From assembly GCA_964449305.1 (NCBI GenBank), contig CAYUYM010000205.1, forward strand, positions 1 through 5,925: a DNA stretch of 5,925 bases. Reading direction: 5' to 3'. The notes under the pieces were generated by a model. The model was not told where the DNA came from, did not search any database, and was given only the letters and a program-made list of their open reading frames with translations. Position 1 is the first letter of the stretch; every line of letters starts with the position of its first letter. Of this stretch, positions 1 through 5,925 are shown in pieces. The DNA is from CAYUYM01 sp964449305 (GTDB lineage: Bacteria; Bacteroidota; Ignavibacteria; SZUA-365; CAYQST01). Made by a program: the position numbers and the translations under genes.

Positions 1-3000
1 CACTTCCATTTCACCGAAGCGCTGGCCGCCGAACTGAGCCTTGCCACCGAGCGGCTGCTGGGTGATGAGGCTGTATGGTCCGATCGACCGCGCGTGGATC
101 TTGTCGTCGACCAGGTGGGAAAGTTTCAGCATGTAGATGTAGCCGACAGTCACCGGTTGATCGAAACGCACGCCCGAGCGACCATCGTACAGAATCGTCT
201 TGCCCGTGGGTTCCAGCCCTGCGGAGACGAGGAGATCCTGGATGTGCCTCCATTCCGCGCCGTCGAAGATCGGCGTCGCGAAGCGCGTGCGGTTCCCCAT
301 GCGTTTGGCCACCCAACCGAGAGCCGTTTCATACAACTGGCCCAGGTTCATTCGCGAAGGCACGCCCAGTGGGTTCAGGACGATGTCGACGGGGGTCCCA
401 TCCTCGAGGAAGGGCATGTCCTGCACGGGCACAACGTTGGACACCACGCCCTTGTTCCCGTGACGGCCTGCCATCTTGTCGCCGATGGAGAGCTTGCGCT
501 TCTTGGCGATGTAGACCTTGGCGAGCTGGACGATGCCGGGCTGAAGCTCGTCACCGAGTTGGATCTTCCCCTTGTCGCGCTTGTATTCCTCCTCCACATC
601 ATGCTTCTTGATGCGGTAGTTGGCATAGACACGTGCAACGAGCTGGTTGAGGCGATCGGTGTCCGTCCAAGGCTTGCTGGCATCCAGACGCTCGAGCTGA
701 TCGAGCAGGTTCGCAAAGGTGTCCTCCCTGACAGTGGTGCCGCCACGCACACAGCTTTCCCCGCTGGTGTCCTGGATTCCGCGCAGCTTCTGGCCGAGCA
801 GAATGGTGGTGAGCTTCTGCGCGAACAGCAGGAGCAGATCGCGCCGGCGCTGCTCATATTCCAGTTCGAGCCGCTCGTAGCGGAGCTTTTCCTCGCGCTT
901 GGTGTCCGCCTCGCGCTTCTTGCGGGAGAAGAGCTTCGTCTTGATCACGATACCCTTCATGCCCGGGGGCGCCTTGAGGGAGGCATCCTTCACATCACCG
1001 GCCTTGTCGCCAAAGATGGCCTTGAGGAGCTTCTCCTCGGGCGTCGGATCGGATTCGCCCTTCGGGGTGATCTTCCCGATGATGATGTCGTTTTCGCGGA
1101 CCTCTGCGCCGACACGAACGATGCCGTCCTCGTCGAGGTCCTTCGTCGCCTCTTCGGAGACGTTCGGGATCTCACGCGTCAGTTCCTCCTCGCCGCGCTT
1201 CGTGTCGCGCACCTGGAGCTCGAACTCCTCGATGTGGATGGACGTGTACACATCCTCGGCCACGAGGCGTTCGCTGACGATGATGGCATCCTCGAAGTTG
1301 TACCCGCGCCACGGCATGAAGGCGACCAGCACGTTGCGACCGAGTGCCAGCTCACCATGGTCCGTGGAGCTGCCATCGGCGAGCACGTCGCCCTTCTTGA
1401 AGCGATGCCCCGGCTTGATGATGGGCCGCTGGTTGATGCAGGTGTCCTGGTTTGTGCGGAAGAACTTGATGAGATCGTACTCCTCTATGCCCTGCGAATC
1501 GAAGGCCACGAGGTTGTCGTCGGCGGTCCGTCCGAGGTCATACTGGACGCGGATCCTGGTCGCATCGACAAAGACGACCGCGCCGTCGTGCTTGGCCACA
1601 ATCATGGCATGCGAATCACGGGCGACCTTTTCCTCGAGGCCGGTCCCGACCACCGGGGCTTCCGGACGCAGGAGGGGCACGCCCTGGCGCTGCATGTTGG
1701 AGCCCATGAGTGCACGGTTGGCATCATCGTGTTCGAGGAAGGGGATGAGCGCGGCGGCCGGGCTCACGATCTGGTTGGGAGCGACGTCCATGAAATGCAG
1801 TTCGCTCGGATCGACGATCGGGAAATCGCCGCGGTAGCGTGCCTTGACACGCGGGTTCTTGAATGTGCCGTCGGGATTGAGCGGAGCGTTCGCCTGGGCG
1901 ATGACCGCGGCGTCCTCCTGCTCGGCATCAAGATACACGACCTCGCTGGTCACGACGCTGTCACGCACCACGCGATACGGCGTCTCGATGAAGCCGAAGT
2001 CGTTGATGCGGGCATGGATGCAGAGGGAGGAGATGAGGCCGATGTTCGGGCCTTCCGGGGTCTCGATCGGGCAGAGGCGGCCATAATGCGTGTAGTGCAC
2101 GTCGCGGACTTCGAAGCCAGCGCGCTCGCGGGTGAGACCGCCGGGGCCGAGTGCCGACATGCGGCGCTTGTGGGTGAGCTCCGCCAGCGGGTTGGTCTGG
2201 TCCATGAACTGGGAGAGCTGGTTGGTCCCGAAGAAGGCGTTGACGACGCTGGAGATGGTGCGGGCATTGACAAGGTCGGCCGGGGTGAAATTCTCCACAT
2301 CGCGGATGTTCATGCGCTCCTTGATGGTGCGCGCCATGCGGGCGATGCCGACGTTGTACTGAGCCGCGAGCTGCTCACCCACGGTGCGTACACGGCGGTT
2401 GCCCAGATGATCGATGTCGTCCACCGGTTGCTGGCCCTGGAGCAGGTTGATGAGATACCGGACGATGGCGACGATGTCGTCACGCGTGAGGGTGGTGATC
2501 TCGGGGTCGACGGTGAGACCGAGCTTCTTGTTGAGGCGATACCGGCCGACGATGCCCAGGTCGTAGCGCTTCGGATTGAAGAAGAGGCGGTCGATGAGGC
2601 CGCGAGCCGTGTCGAGATCCGGCGCCTCGCCCGAGCGCATCTGCTTGTAGATCATCTCGAGGGCCTCCTTTTCATCGTTGGCATCATCCTTCCGGATGGT
2701 GTTGGCGATGACGAGGGCGTTCTCGTTGTCGGTCTTGTAGATGCGGACCGAGTTCACGCTGTGATCGAGGATGGAGCGGAGGATCTCCTCGTCGAGTTCG
2801 GTTTCGGCGTTGACAAGGAGCTCACCGGTCTGTTCGTCCACCACATGTTCGCAGAGCACCTTGCCGACGAGATCGTCGATGGCGGCGGAGGTGAGGGGCA
2901 CATCGAGCACGAGTTCGAAGAGTTCGAGCAGCTCCCGGTTGCTCGAGAAGCCGAGGGCGCGGAGGAGGGTGGTGACGGGGAATTTCTTCTTGCGATCGAT

Positions 3001-3639
3001 GTAGGCATACATCACGGCATTGATGTCGGTGGCGAATTCCACCCAGGAGCCGCGGAAGGGGATGATGCGGGCCGAGTACATCTTGGTGCCATTCGGGTGC
3101 GTCGATTCACCGAAAAAGACACCTGGGGAACGGTGGAGCTGACTGACGATCACACGTTCGGCGCCATTGATGATGAAGGTGCCGCGGTCCGTCATGTAGG
3201 GGAGATTGCCGAGATAGACTTCCTGTTCCACGGTCTCGAGATAATCGGCACTGCCGGGATCATCGGTCTTGCTGGACAGGCGGAGACGTGCCTTGAGAGG
3301 AACGGCAAAGGTCAGCCCGCGTTCCTGGCATTCCACGACGGAGTACTTGGGCTTTTCGATGAAGTAATCGATGAACTCGAGAATGTAGTTCTCGCGGGCA
3401 TCCATGATGGGGAAGTTGGTGTGGAACACCAACTGAATCCCCGCCATGAGTCGCTGCATCGCCGGCGTGCGTTCCTGGAGAAAGCTCTCGTAGGATTCAC
3501 GCTGAACGTCGAGAAAGTTGGGGTATTTGATGTCCCGGGAGATGCGTCCGAAGCTGTACCGGCCATTGGGAACCTGCTTCAGACCGATGTTCTCCACTGC
3601 CTCAAGGATGCGGCTCGGTGAATGTGTGCTCAATTCCAT
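1..3639 (-). CDS. rpoB: DNA-directed RNA polymerase subunit beta (partial, C-terminus beyond window)
   Basis: This is the catalytic beta subunit of RNA polymerase, which forms the active-site cleft with beta' and carries the rifampicin pocket. The minus-strand frame stays open for 1213 codons to the window edge, ending in GGQRFGEMEV, so roughly 70-100 C-terminal residues are missing. Visible in order (numbered from the ATG): N-terminal protrusion/lobe with NGAERVIVSQLHRSPG near 175-190; rifampicin region 474-497 with D480, H490 and S495 (E. coli D516, H526, S531); CPIETPEGPN just after; YNFEDAIIVSE with E783-D784 (E. coli E813-D814); a charged insert at about 905-1030; GDKMAGRHGNKG with K1055 and K1063 (E. 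coli K1065, K1073); and QQPLGGKAQFGG. An in-frame TAA lies 6 nt upstream of the ATG, so the start is this ATG (3637-3639) or the TTG two codons later. It lies 189 nt downstream of rplL, behind a strong hairpin. No frameshift or internal stop was seen when all codons were translated. Confidence 0.98.
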   Translation of the reverse strand, partial: MELSTHSPSRILEAVENIGLKQVPNGRYSFGRISRDIKYPNFLDVQRESYESFLQERTPAMQRLMAGIQLVFHTNFPIMDARENYILEFIDYFIEKPKYSVVECQERGLTFAVPLKARLRLSSKTDDPGSADYLETVEQEVYLGNLPYMTDRGTFIINGAERVIVSQLHRSPGVFFGESTHPNGTKMYSARIIPFRGSWVEFATDINAVMYAYIDRKKKFPVTTLLRALGFSSNRELLELFELVLDVPLTSAAIDDLVGKVLCEHVVDEQTGELLVNAETELDEEILRSILDHSVNSVRIYKTDNENALVIANTIRKDDANDEKEALEMIYKQMRSGEAPDLDTARGLIDRLFFNPKRYDLGIVGRYRLNKKLGLTVDPEITTLTRDDIVAIVRYLINLLQGQQPVDDIDHLGNRRVRTVGEQLAAQYNVGIARMARTIKERMNIRDVENFTPADLVNARTISSVVNAFFGTNQLSQFMDQTNPLAELTHKRRMSALGPGGLTRERAGFEVRDVHYTHYGRLCPIETPEGPNIGLISSLCIHARINDFGFIETPYRVVRDSVVTSEVVYLDAEQEDAAVIAQANAPLNPDGTFKNPRVKARYRGDFPIVDPSELHFMDVAPNQIVSPAAALIPFLEHDDANRALMGSNMQRQGVPLLRPEAPVVGTGLEEKVARDSHAMIVAKHDGAVVFVDATRIRVQYDLGRTADDNLVAFDSQGIEEYDLIKFFRTNQDTCINQRPIIKPGHRFKKGDVLADGSSTDHGELALGRNVLVAFMPWRGYNFEDAIIVSERLVAEDVYTSIHIEEFELQVRDTKRGEEELTREIPNVSEEATKDLDEDGIVRVGAEVRENDIIIGKITPKGESDPTPEEKLLKAIFGDKAGDVKDASLKAPPGMKGIVIKTKLFSRKKREADTKREEKLRYERLELEYEQRRRDLLLLFAQKLTTILLGQKLRGIQDTSGESCVRGGTTVREDTFANLLDQLERLDASKPWTDTDRLNQLVARVYANYRIKKHDVEEEYKRDKGKIQLGDELQPGIVQLAKVYIAKKRKLSIGDKMAGRHGNKGVVSNVVPVQDMPFLEDGTPVDIVLNPLGVPSRMNLGQLYETALGWVAKRMGNRTRFATPIFDGAEWRHIQDLLVSAGLEPTGKTILYDGRSGVRFDQPVTVGYIYMLKLSHLVDDKIHARSIGPYSLITQQPLGGKAQFGGQRFGEMEV

Positions 3640-3648
3640 GCTCCTTTA
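3640..3648 (-). promoter_or_regulatory. rpoB ribosome-binding site, ambiguous start
   Basis: On the minus strand the sequence reads TAAAGGAGCATGGAATTG. The strong Shine-Dalgarno AAGGAG (3641-3646) ends only 1 nt before the ATG at 3637-3639, far closer than the usual 5-9 nt. The in-frame TTG at 3631-3633 sits 7 nt after it, at ideal distance. The TAA at 3646-3648 closes the frame upstream, so no earlier start exists. Translation may start at the TTG, or at the ATG with unusual spacing. Confidence 0.6.
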
Positions 3649-3677
3649 TATGCGTGCCGAAAATTCCTGATCGTAAT

Positions 3678-3693
3678 CGCAACGAAGGTTGCG
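3678..3693 (-). repeat. small hairpin in the rpoB leader
   Basis: CGCAAC and GTTGCG form a perfect 6-bp stem around a 4-nt loop, CTTC on the minus strand. It lies between the attenuator-like hairpin and the rpoB ribosome-binding site, about 30 nt upstream of the latter. No T-run follows, so it is not a terminator. It could be a stabilising element at the 5' end of a processed rpoB mRNA, or simply chance. Confidence 0.35.
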
Positions 3694-3704
3694 CCAGTGC
3701 TAGG

Positions 3705-3754
3705 AAACAAAACGACAAGAGCAAATTGAACGCATTTCAATTTGCTGCTTGTCG
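3705..3754 (-). terminator. rplL-rpoB intergenic hairpin with T-run (attenuator-like)
   Basis: On the minus strand CGACAAG pairs with CTTGTCG, then after one bulged C an A-T pair and a perfect 10-bp stem (GCAAATTGAA with TTCAATTTGC) close a 5-nt loop, ATGCG. That gives 18 pairs in total (3713-3754). TTTTGTTT (3705-3712) follows immediately in the direction of rplL-to-rpoB transcription, and no T-run follows on the other strand. The shape is that of an intrinsic terminator. Because rpoB needs read-through, a partial terminator or an RNase III processing site is the reasonable reading. In E. coli the same spacer is known to contain both an attenuator and an RNase III site. The upper stem is A/T-rich, which weakens the terminator reading somewhat. 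Confidence 0.65.
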
Positions 3755-3766
3755 AATTGGCTGCTT

Positions 3767-3786
3767 GTAAACGCGTTCGTGTCTAC
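3767..3786 (-). repeat. weak inverted repeat downstream of rplL
   Basis: On the minus strand GTAGAC can pair with GTTTAC (six pairs including one G-U) around an 8-nt loop. It follows a T5 run about 40 nt after the rplL stop. The pairing is modest and may be chance; it is recorded because the rest of this spacer is also structured. Confidence 0.2.
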
Positions 3787-3828
3787 AAAAACTCCGTAAG
3801 AGAGCGTACCGACTGTTGGTGAAACGGG

Positions 3829-4203
3829 TTACTTCAACACGACCGTTGCGCCGGCGTCCTCGAGTTCCTTCTTCAGCTTTTCTGCATCGGCTTTCGGGAT
3901 GCCTTCCTTGACGATGCTCGGAGCTCCATCGACCAGGTCCTTGGCTTCCTTGAGACCCAGGCTTGTGGCGGCGCGCACGACCTTGATCACGTTGATCTTG
4001 TTGGCACCGGAGCTGATGAGTTCGACGTTGAATTCGGTCTGCTCTTCGACTTCTGCTGCGGGGGCTGCGGCGGCGGGACCGGCCATCATCATCGGGGCTG
4101 CTGCTGTGACGCCGAACTTGTCTTCGAGGGCCTTCTTCAGCTCCGATGCTTCGAGAAGGGTGAGCTTTTCAATTTTCTCAACGATTTCCTGAATGACTGA
4201 CAT
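3829..4203 (-). CDS. rplL: 50S ribosomal protein L7/L12
   Basis: This is the flexible stalk protein of the 50S subunit. Its dimers bind the C-terminal helix of L10 and recruit the translational GTPases (IF2, EF-Tu, EF-G, RF3). The 124 residues match the family's usual 120-130. Residues 1-32 are the helical dimerisation and L10-binding domain (KLTLLEASELKKALEDKFGV). Residues about 33-52 are the Ala/Pro-rich hinge (MMMAGPAAAAPAA). Residues 53-124 are the globular factor-binding domain, with NKINVIKVVR at 68-77 and GLKEAKDLVDGAP at 83-95. The ATG is preceded by AGGAG (4211-4215) with 7-nt spacing, a strong ribosome-binding site that fits the need for several copies per ribosome. It lies 48 nt downstream of rplJ, and the stop is TAA. 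Confidence 0.98.
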   Translation of the reverse strand: MSVIQEIVEKIEKLTLLEASELKKALEDKFGVTAAAPMMMAGPAAAAPAAEVEEQTEFNVELISSGANKINVIKVVRAATSLGLKEAKDLVDGAPSIVKEGIPKADAEKLKKELEDAGATVVLK

Positions 4204-4251
4204 TGTATGACTCCTGTGAGGAAGTGGGAAAAATTACGTTTCGCTGGGAGA

Positions 4252-4776
4252 TCAGGCGGCCTTCTTCTTCTCGATGGCGTCGATGACACCAACCAGATCG
4301 CGGATGACGGCGTTGATGGCGCCGACGATGCCCGATGCGGGCGCGCCGATGGAACCGATGATGCCGGCGAGGAGATCATTGCGTGTCGGAAGAGCGGCGA
4401 CCTCGGCGAGGCGCTGTCCGTCGAACACCTGTTTCTCGATCGAGCAGGCCTTCACGACCGGCTTGTCGGCATTGGTCTTCTGGAATTTCTCAAGAACGCG
4501 TGCCGGCTGGATGGGATCGTCGAAGGAAAGGACGAGGCCGGTCTGCTGCACGAGGTACGGGTAGAGGTCGTCATGGCCCCCCACCTCGCTCAACGCGCGC
4601 TTCAGAAGCGTGTTCTTGACGACAACATATTCGATGCCGAGCTTGAAAAACTCCTTGCGCAGATTGTTGGCTTGCTCCACGGTCATCCCGGTGAAGTTCA
4701 CCAGGTACAACCCTGTCGCGTTCGCCAGCCGCGCAGTCATTTCTTGTACAATCTCGGATTTTTGTTCTTTCAGCAT
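4252..4776 (-). CDS. rplJ: 50S ribosomal protein L10
   Basis: L10 anchors the L7/L12 dimers to the 50S subunit, binding 23S rRNA next to L11. In many bacteria it, or its complex with L12, represses its own mRNA through the leader. The 174 residues fit the family (about 165-180). Visible are the N-terminal RNA-binding domain with GLYLVNFTGMTVEQ at 22-35 and the family hallmark VVVKNTLLKRA at 51-61. The C-terminal helix region (about 148-172, ending EKKKAA) is the docking site for L7/L12 dimers. The ATG has a modest ribosome-binding site, GGGGA, 4 nt upstream, which lies inside a possible hairpin (see 4782-4809). The stop is TGA, and rplL follows after 48 nt. Confidence 0.97.
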   Translation of the reverse strand: MLKEQKSEIVQEMTARLANATGLYLVNFTGMTVEQANNLRKEFFKLGIEYVVVKNTLLKRALSEVGGHDDLYPYLVQQTGLVLSFDDPIQPARVLEKFQKTNADKPVVKACSIEKQVFDGQRLAEVAALPTRNDLLAGIIGSIGAPASGIVGAINAVIRDLVGVIDAIEKKKAA

Positions 4777-4881
4777 GTAGTCCCCAAGTTGATACGATGG
4801 AACTTGGAATGGTTCAGTGAATTGGGTGTAGAAGCATTGAGTGCGTGAACGGGCCGGATGCGGGCCTGGGAGAATCTATGA
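4777..4881 (-). promoter_or_regulatory. rplA-rplJ intergenic leader (candidate L10 leader)
   Basis: This 105-nt spacer sits where bacterial L10 autoregulatory leaders lie. Besides the hairpin over the ribosome-binding site, GTTCA (minus, 4846-4850) can pair with TGAAC (4812-4816) around about 29 nt. GGCC/GGCC near 4852-4866 can form a short hairpin. I could not recognise the kink-turn of the known L10-binding site by eye, so the assignment rests mainly on position. No convincing promoter was seen, so rplJ is probably read through from upstream. Confidence 0.4.
4782..4809 (-). promoter_or_regulatory. hairpin occluding the rplJ ribosome-binding site
   Basis: On the minus strand CCAAGTT (4801-4807) pairs perfectly with AACTTGG (4784-4790) around a 10-nt loop, and two further U-G pairs extend the stem to 9 pairs. 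The 3' arm takes up most of the rplJ Shine-Dalgarno GGGGA (4781-4785), 4 nt from the start codon. When folded it should lower rplJ initiation. It may be one state of an L10-responsive switch or a link to ribosomes finishing rplA upstream. The pairing is seen in the sequence; the function is inferred. Confidence 0.5.
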
Positions 4882-5580
4882 TCAGTGCAGCAGGGCTGCC
4901 TCCTGTTTGTCGAGATGAATGCCGGGGCCCATGGTGCTGCAGATCGTCACACCCTTGATGTAGACGCCCTTGGCAGCAGCAGGCTTCATGCGGTTGAGTG
5001 TCATGACAAAGGACTTGATGTTGTCCACAAGCTTGTCGGCGTCGAAGGAGCACTTGCCAACCATGGCGTGGACGATGCCGCCCTTTTCGACGCGGAAGGC
5101 GATCTTGCCCGCCTTCACTTCCTTCACCGCCTGACCGACATCGTTCGTGACGGTCCCGGATTTCGGATTCGGCATGAGGCCGCGTGTTCCGAGGATCTTT
5201 CCGAGCTTGCCCACCTCACCCATCACATCGGGCGATGCGATCACGACATCCACATCCGTCCATCCTTCCTGGATCCTGGCAATGTAGTCGTCGAAGCCGA
5301 CATGTTCCGCACCGGCGTCGCGGGCTTCCTGCTCCCGGCCGCCCTTGGTGAGAACGAGCACGCGGACATCCTTGCCGATGCCGTGCGGAAGTGACGCGGT
5401 ACCACGCACCATCTGGTCAGATTTCTTGGGATCGACACCCAGCTTCACGGCGATGTCGACAGACTCGTCGAACTTCGCCTTGGCGGTTTTCTTCATCAGC
5501 TCGACGCCTTCCTGGAAGGAGTATTCCCTGGCCTTGTCCACCATCGGGCGGAGCACTTTCATTCGTTTGGTCTGTTTCAT
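4882..5580 (-). CDS. rplA: 50S ribosomal protein L1
   Basis: L1 forms the mobile L1 stalk of the 50S subunit, which helps deacylated tRNA leave the E site. In many bacteria it also represses its own operon by binding the mRNA near rplK. The 232 residues match the usual 225-235. Domain I is formed by both termini, with F37 in KAKFDESVDIAVKLGVDPKK and TMGPGI at 216-221. These match the conserved RNA-contacting Phe and Thr-Met-Gly residues of the family. Domain II is the middle, with the signature GTRGLMPNPKSGTV at 131-144. The ATG has AGGAG (5589-5593) with 8-nt spacing, and the rplK stop TAG lies inside that site, suggesting translational coupling. The stop is TGA. Confidence 0.98.
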   Translation of the reverse strand: MKQTKRMKVLRPMVDKAREYSFQEGVELMKKTAKAKFDESVDIAVKLGVDPKKSDQMVRGTASLPHGIGKDVRVLVLTKGGREQEARDAGAEHVGFDDYIARIQEGWTDVDVVIASPDVMGEVGKLGKILGTRGLMPNPKSGTVTNDVGQAVKEVKAGKIAFRVEKGGIVHAMVGKCSFDADKLVDNIKSFVMTLNRMKPAAAKGVYIKGVTICSTMGPGIHLDKQEAALLH

Positions 5581-5591
5581 TGTGGCGTCTC

Positions 5592-5925
5592 CTATCCTTC
5601 TACCGTGAGACCGAGGCTGCGAGCCGTGCCGGCCACCATCCGCATCGCGGCTTCGACCGTGTGGGCGTTGAGATCCGGCATTTTGAGTGTTGCAATTTCC
5701 CGCACCTGCTCCTCGGTCACCTTGCCCACCTTGGTCCTGTTGGACTCGGCGGAGCCCTTCTCCAGCTTGGCGGCCTTCATGAGAAGCACCGCTGCCGGCG
5801 GGGTCTTGGTGACGAAGCTGAACGACTTGTCACCGTACACGGTGATGACCACCGGGATGATCAGGCCGGCCTTCTCCTGGGTGCGTGCATTGAACTGCTT
5901 GCAAAACTCCATGATGTTGACTCCC
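5592..5925 (-). CDS. rplK: 50S ribosomal protein L11 (partial, N-terminus beyond window)
   Basis: L11 binds the GTPase-associated region of 23S rRNA, touches elongation factors, and is needed for RelA activation in bacteria that carry it. The window holds the last 110 codons, from GVNIMEFCKQFNART onward. By comparison with E. coli L11 about 31 N-terminal residues, including the proline-rich PPVGPALGQ segment, lie outside. The Met at 5910-5912 is internal, not the start. KTPPAAVLL marks the end of the N-terminal domain. The C-terminal rRNA-binding domain follows, with KVGKVTEEQVREIA and the terminal GTARSLGL. The TAG stop (5592-5594) lies 11 nt before rplA and overlaps its ribosome-binding site. 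Confidence 0.97.
   Translation of the reverse strand, partial: GVNIMEFCKQFNARTQEKAGLIIPVVITVYGDKSFSFVTKTPPAAVLLMKAAKLEKGSAESNRTKVGKVTEEQVREIATLKMPDLNAHTVEAAMRMVAGTARSLGLTVEG

Noticed and set aside
899..1837. Plus-strand open frame of 312 codons rich in Ser, Arg and Thr
   Set aside because: Its composition is typical of an out-of-frame shadow in GC-rich coding DNA; it lies wholly opposite rpoB.
1950..2300. Minus-strand open frame of 116 codons inside rpoB
   Set aside because: It is out of frame with rpoB in the region encoding the rifampicin pocket, has Ser/Ala/Pro/Arg-rich shadow composition and no ribosome-binding site that I could support.
94..3621. Plus-strand open frame of 1175 codons, the longest complete open frame in the window
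   Set aside because: It is the exact in-register complement of rpoB, whose translation carries all the conserved RNA polymerase beta motifs. The plus translation is low-complexity (rich in Asp, Glu, Val, His, Gly) and matches no family I recognise.
3640..3828. A separate promoter for rpoB in the spacer
   Set aside because: I saw neither a convincing TTGACA/TATAAT pair nor a Bacteroidota-type TTTG/TANNTTTG pair at proper spacing on the minus strand. The TATAAA near 3646-3651 is too close to the start codon to act as a -10 box for this gene.
4207..4848. Plus-strand open frame of 213 codons over rplJ
   Set aside because: It is the in-register mirror of rplJ codons, with no recognisable product. 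The minus frame is an unambiguous L10.
4885..5394. Plus-strand open frame of 169 codons over rplA
   Set aside because: It is the in-register mirror of L1 with no independent evidence of coding.
5592..5912. L11 starting at the Met at 5910-5912 as a complete 106-residue protein
   Set aside because: The frame continues upstream as GVNI to the window edge, matching the middle of L11, so that Met is internal and the gene is simply cut.

Overview
The window is a stretch of a bacterial chromosome carrying the conserved ribosomal-protein / RNA-polymerase cluster. All genes lie on the minus strand, in transcription order rplK (L11, 5' end cut by the window edge) - rplA (L1) - rplJ (L10) - rplL (L7/L12) - rpoB (RNA polymerase beta, 3' end cut by the window edge). 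This is the classic rplKAJL-rpoBC order, so rpoC would be expected just beyond position 1 and nusG/secE beyond position 5925.

The DNA is fairly GC-rich. The rifampicin-region sequence of RpoB (SQFMDQTNPLAELTHKRR, then VHYTHYGRLCPIETPEG and GLISSL) resembles the Bacteroidota/Chlorobiota (FCB) type more than the proteobacterial or Gram-positive types. L7/L12 and L10 do not contradict this. The placement rests on recalled family signatures and is good to superphylum level at best.

Layout from right to left, in the direction of transcription. The rplK tail (5592-5925) runs almost directly into rplA (4882-5580): 11 nt separate them and the rplK stop codon lies inside the rplA ribosome-binding site. 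A 105-nt leader (4777-4881) separates rplA from rplJ (4252-4776); its last part can fold into a hairpin that covers the rplJ ribosome-binding site. After a 48-nt gap comes rplL (3829-4203). The 189-nt rplL-rpoB spacer (3640-3828) is the most structured non-coding part. It holds an 18-bp hairpin followed by a T-rich run in the direction of transcription, placed as an attenuator or RNase processing site would be. The largest gene, rpoB, fills 1-3639.

Together the genes encode the L1 and L11/L10/(L7/L12) stalk elements of the 50S subunit and the catalytic beta subunit of RNA polymerase. I see no mobile element, CRISPR array, tRNA or rRNA gene, and no plus-strand gene. The very long plus-strand open frame across 1-3621 is the mirror of rpoB, not a gene. 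I found no undescribed biological system here. The points worth a second look are the two RNA structures, the rpoB start-codon ambiguity and the lineage-specific insert in RpoB.
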